Below, one piece after another: positions 45,969 through 46,073 of a DNA stretch of 46,073 nucleotides. A program made the position numbers and the translations under genes. Positions within the stretch are counted from its first letter, which is position 1. Each line of letters begins with the position of its first letter. Source of the DNA: Aeromonas australiensis (GTDB lineage: Bacteria; Pseudomonadota; Gammaproteobacteria; Enterobacterales; Aeromonadaceae); the NCBI RefSeq assembly GCF_000819725.1, contig NZ_CDDH01000108.1, forward strand, positions 1 to 46,073. The letters are read 5' to 3'. The notes under the pieces are model-generated. The model did not search any database and was not told where the DNA came from. It saw nothing but the letters and a program-made list of their open reading frames with translations.

Positions 45969-46073
45969 AATTCTTCATCTAGAAAGCTGACGTGAGTAGT
46001 GATGTTGCGCTTGGCTTGTCACTATCACTGAATTAGTTAGTAGTTCGCTTAGGTTTGCTACAAGCCTTAGAAC
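45969..46073 (-). other. 23S-5S rRNA internal spacer (partial)
   Basis: Sequence between the 5S gene and the window edge does not contain the 23S 3' end, so it is the upstream part of the 23S-5S spacer of the same minus-strand operon. The 96-bp 5S-tRNA spacer (45755-45850) holds no other tRNA. Confidence 0.75.

Overview
The window is a chromosomal stretch of a GC-rich gammaproteobacterium, most probably Aeromonas. Protein sequences match the enterobacterial/Vibrio type throughout (ZapB, SlmA, CpxRA, LexA, PlsB, UbiCA, PatZ, class II IlvC). Gene order resembles Escherichia coli in blocks: slmA-dut-coaBC-radC-rpmBG-mutM-coaD-waa, ubiC-ubiA-plsB-lexA, and fieF next to cpxRA. The genus call is inference from protein similarity and gene order. 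I see no phage, insertion sequence, CRISPR array or plasmid feature.

Layout. 1-4.5 kb: end of a gamma-carbonic-anhydrase-like gene (yrdA), polA, an unusual intergenic region and elbB. 4.5-10.1 kb: zapB, an uncharacterised permease, cysE and fieF on the minus strand, divergent from cpxRA. 10.1-14.2 kb: trmL, then a minus-strand block of dinF, a Sco copper chaperone, an unrecognised 99-residue gene with a hairpin-rich leader, and lexA with two SOS boxes. 14.3-19.8 kb: plsB, ubiA/ubiC, a FliL-like protein, a small Cys-rich protein, a lipoprotein and a 41-residue very acidic protein. 19.8-24.3 kb: acuI and a LacI-family regulator, divergent from a three-gene ascorbate-type PTS (IIA, IIB, IIC). 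24.3-35.8 kb: lipopolysaccharide inner-core genes (waaA, waaF, waaE, a GT9 heptosyltransferase) around coaD, then a VirK/YbjX-like gene, mutM, rpmBG, radC, coaBC, dut and slmA. 35.9-42.4 kb: mscS, pgi, ilvC/ilvY and a periplasmic binding protein. 42.5-46.1 kb: a 63-residue gene, patZ, then the distal end of an rRNA operon (tRNA-Asp and 5S rRNA, minus strand).

Most genes are housekeeping. They cover DNA replication and repair (polA, mutM, radC, dut, lexA), division control (zapB, slmA), envelope stress and lipid/LPS synthesis (cpxRA, plsB, waa genes), coenzyme A synthesis (coaBC, coaD) and ubiquinone synthesis (ubiCA).

The signals that ordinary annotation does not explain lie in small genes and intergenic DNA. 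Two are degenerate second copies of gene 3' ends, one downstream of ubiA and one downstream of the GT9 heptosyltransferase gene. Others are a 41-residue Asp/Glu/Trp-rich protein with a strong ribosome binding site and terminator, a multi-hairpin leader in front of the orphan gene beside lexA, and a polA-elbB intergenic region with a perfect DnaA box, a perfect 9-bp inverted repeat and clustered GATC sites. The PTS operon has paired palindromic operators but no adjacent catabolic enzyme. No wholly new multi-gene system is evident.
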